Positions 6,383 to 6,427 of a DNA stretch of 6,427 bases are shown piece after piece. The notes beneath the pieces are model-generated. The model was not told where the DNA came from. It worked only from the letters and a program-made list of their open reading frames with translations, and did no database searches. The stretch covers positions 1 to 6,427 of the forward strand of contig JAGVHJ010000502.1 of NCBI GenBank assembly GCA_020056645.1. The letters run 5' to 3'. Each line of letters opens with the position of its first letter. Position 1 is the first letter of the stretch. Origin of the DNA: Desulfobacterales bacterium. GTDB taxonomy: Bacteria; Desulfobacterota; Desulfobacteria; Desulfobacterales; JAHIVH01. The position numbers and the translations under genes are program-made.

Positions 6383-6395
6383 ATTGATTATCAAT
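6383..6395. repeat. Perfect inverted repeat ATTGAT-T-ATCAAT, possible operator
   Basis: Six-base arms around a single central base form a short perfect dyad of the size bound by dimeric regulators. A smaller dyad, AAGT-AATA-ACTT (6368-6379), lies just to the left. The gene these would control is not known; it could be the operon here or something beyond the right edge. The dyad may be chance, as the stretch is AT-rich. Confidence 0.25.
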
Positions 6396-6406
6396 GCCTC
6401 CGGCGG

Positions 6407-6425
6407 CCCGCTTTTAAAAAGCGGG
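6407..6425. repeat. GC-rich hairpin at the right edge, terminator or REP-like
   Basis: CCCGCTTTT (6407-6415) and AAAAGCGGG (6417-6425) are perfect inverted copies around one base, giving a realistic stem CCCGCTT/AAGCGGG with a TTAAA loop. It follows GCCTCCGGCGG (6396-6406), a motif common in intergenic repeats of many proteobacteria. On the minus strand no T-run follows the stem. On the plus strand the window ends before one could be seen. It could be the terminator of a neighbouring gene or the end of a repeat element. Confidence 0.4.
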
Positions 6426-6427
6426 GC

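Larger units (their letters stand above)
5986..6427. other. Non-coding region upstream of gspF
   Basis: I find no convincing gene on either strand in these 442 bases: open frames are short and lack a ribosome site or any protein I recognise. The stretch 5986-6050 is the proximal leader of gspF. Next come a large imperfect palindrome (6051-6193), an intermediate stretch (6194-6258) with nothing clear, an AT-rich block (6259-6295), a C-rich block with a small CCCCT-C-AGGGG inverted repeat (6324-6334), and a GC-rich hairpin at the edge. The operon promoter must lie here or beyond the right edge, since no minus-strand gene precedes gspF within the window. Confidence 0.7.

Noticed and set aside
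6383..6395. FNR-type site at TTGATTATCAA
   Set aside because: FNR/CRP-type sites need TTGAT and ATCAA separated by four bases. Here only one base lies between them.

Overview
The window carries one tightly packed operon, entirely on the minus strand, for the inner-membrane and periplasmic parts of a type IV filament machine that mixes type II secretion (T2SS) and type IV pilus (T4P) features. Read in the direction of transcription (right to left), it encodes a GspF/PilC platform protein, a GspE/PilB assembly ATPase, a PilM-like actin-fold protein, PilN-, PilO- and PilP/GspC-like alignment proteins, and the first 92 codons of a lipoprotein with a tetratricopeptide repeat. That lipoprotein is most likely the N-terminus of a TPR-type secretin. 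No pilin, pseudopilin or prepilin peptidase lies in the window.

The organism is most likely a member of the Desulfobacterota (former Deltaproteobacteria). The PilN start 'INIATTEP', the PilO-like C-terminus with its 'FKPEP' and 'STYYRE' motifs, and the gene order ATPase-M-N-O-P-TPR protein resemble clusters I recall from that group, including the atypical T2SS of Geobacter. This assignment rests on memory of families, not on a search.

Layout: 1-276 partial lipoprotein; 289-855 pilP-like; 863-1408 pilO-like; 1405-2013 pilN-like; 2067-2996 pilM-like; 3020-4777 gspE; 4774-5985 gspF; 5986-6427 non-coding. Gene junctions are short: 4-base ATGA overlaps at gspF/gspE and pilN/pilO, and gaps of 7 to 53 bases elsewhere. 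A single transcript with translational coupling is therefore likely. GspE would power filament assembly by turning GspF. PilM would dock on the cytoplasmic tail of PilN. PilN and PilO would form the periplasmic heterodimer, and PilP would link it to the secretin gate in the outer membrane.

The 442-base upstream region is the least ordinary part. It holds a roughly 143-base imperfect palindrome (6051-6193) with inverted terminal repeats, best read as a miniature inverted-repeat or REP-like intergenic element. Beyond it are an AT-rich stretch that could hold the operon promoter and, at the right edge, a small GC-rich hairpin. Within the proteins, the ATPase has a cyclic-di-GMP-type MshEN domain lacking its hallmark arginine and a shortened cysteine motif, PilM has lost its nucleotide-binding signatures, and the PilP-like protein is membrane-anchored rather than lipidated.
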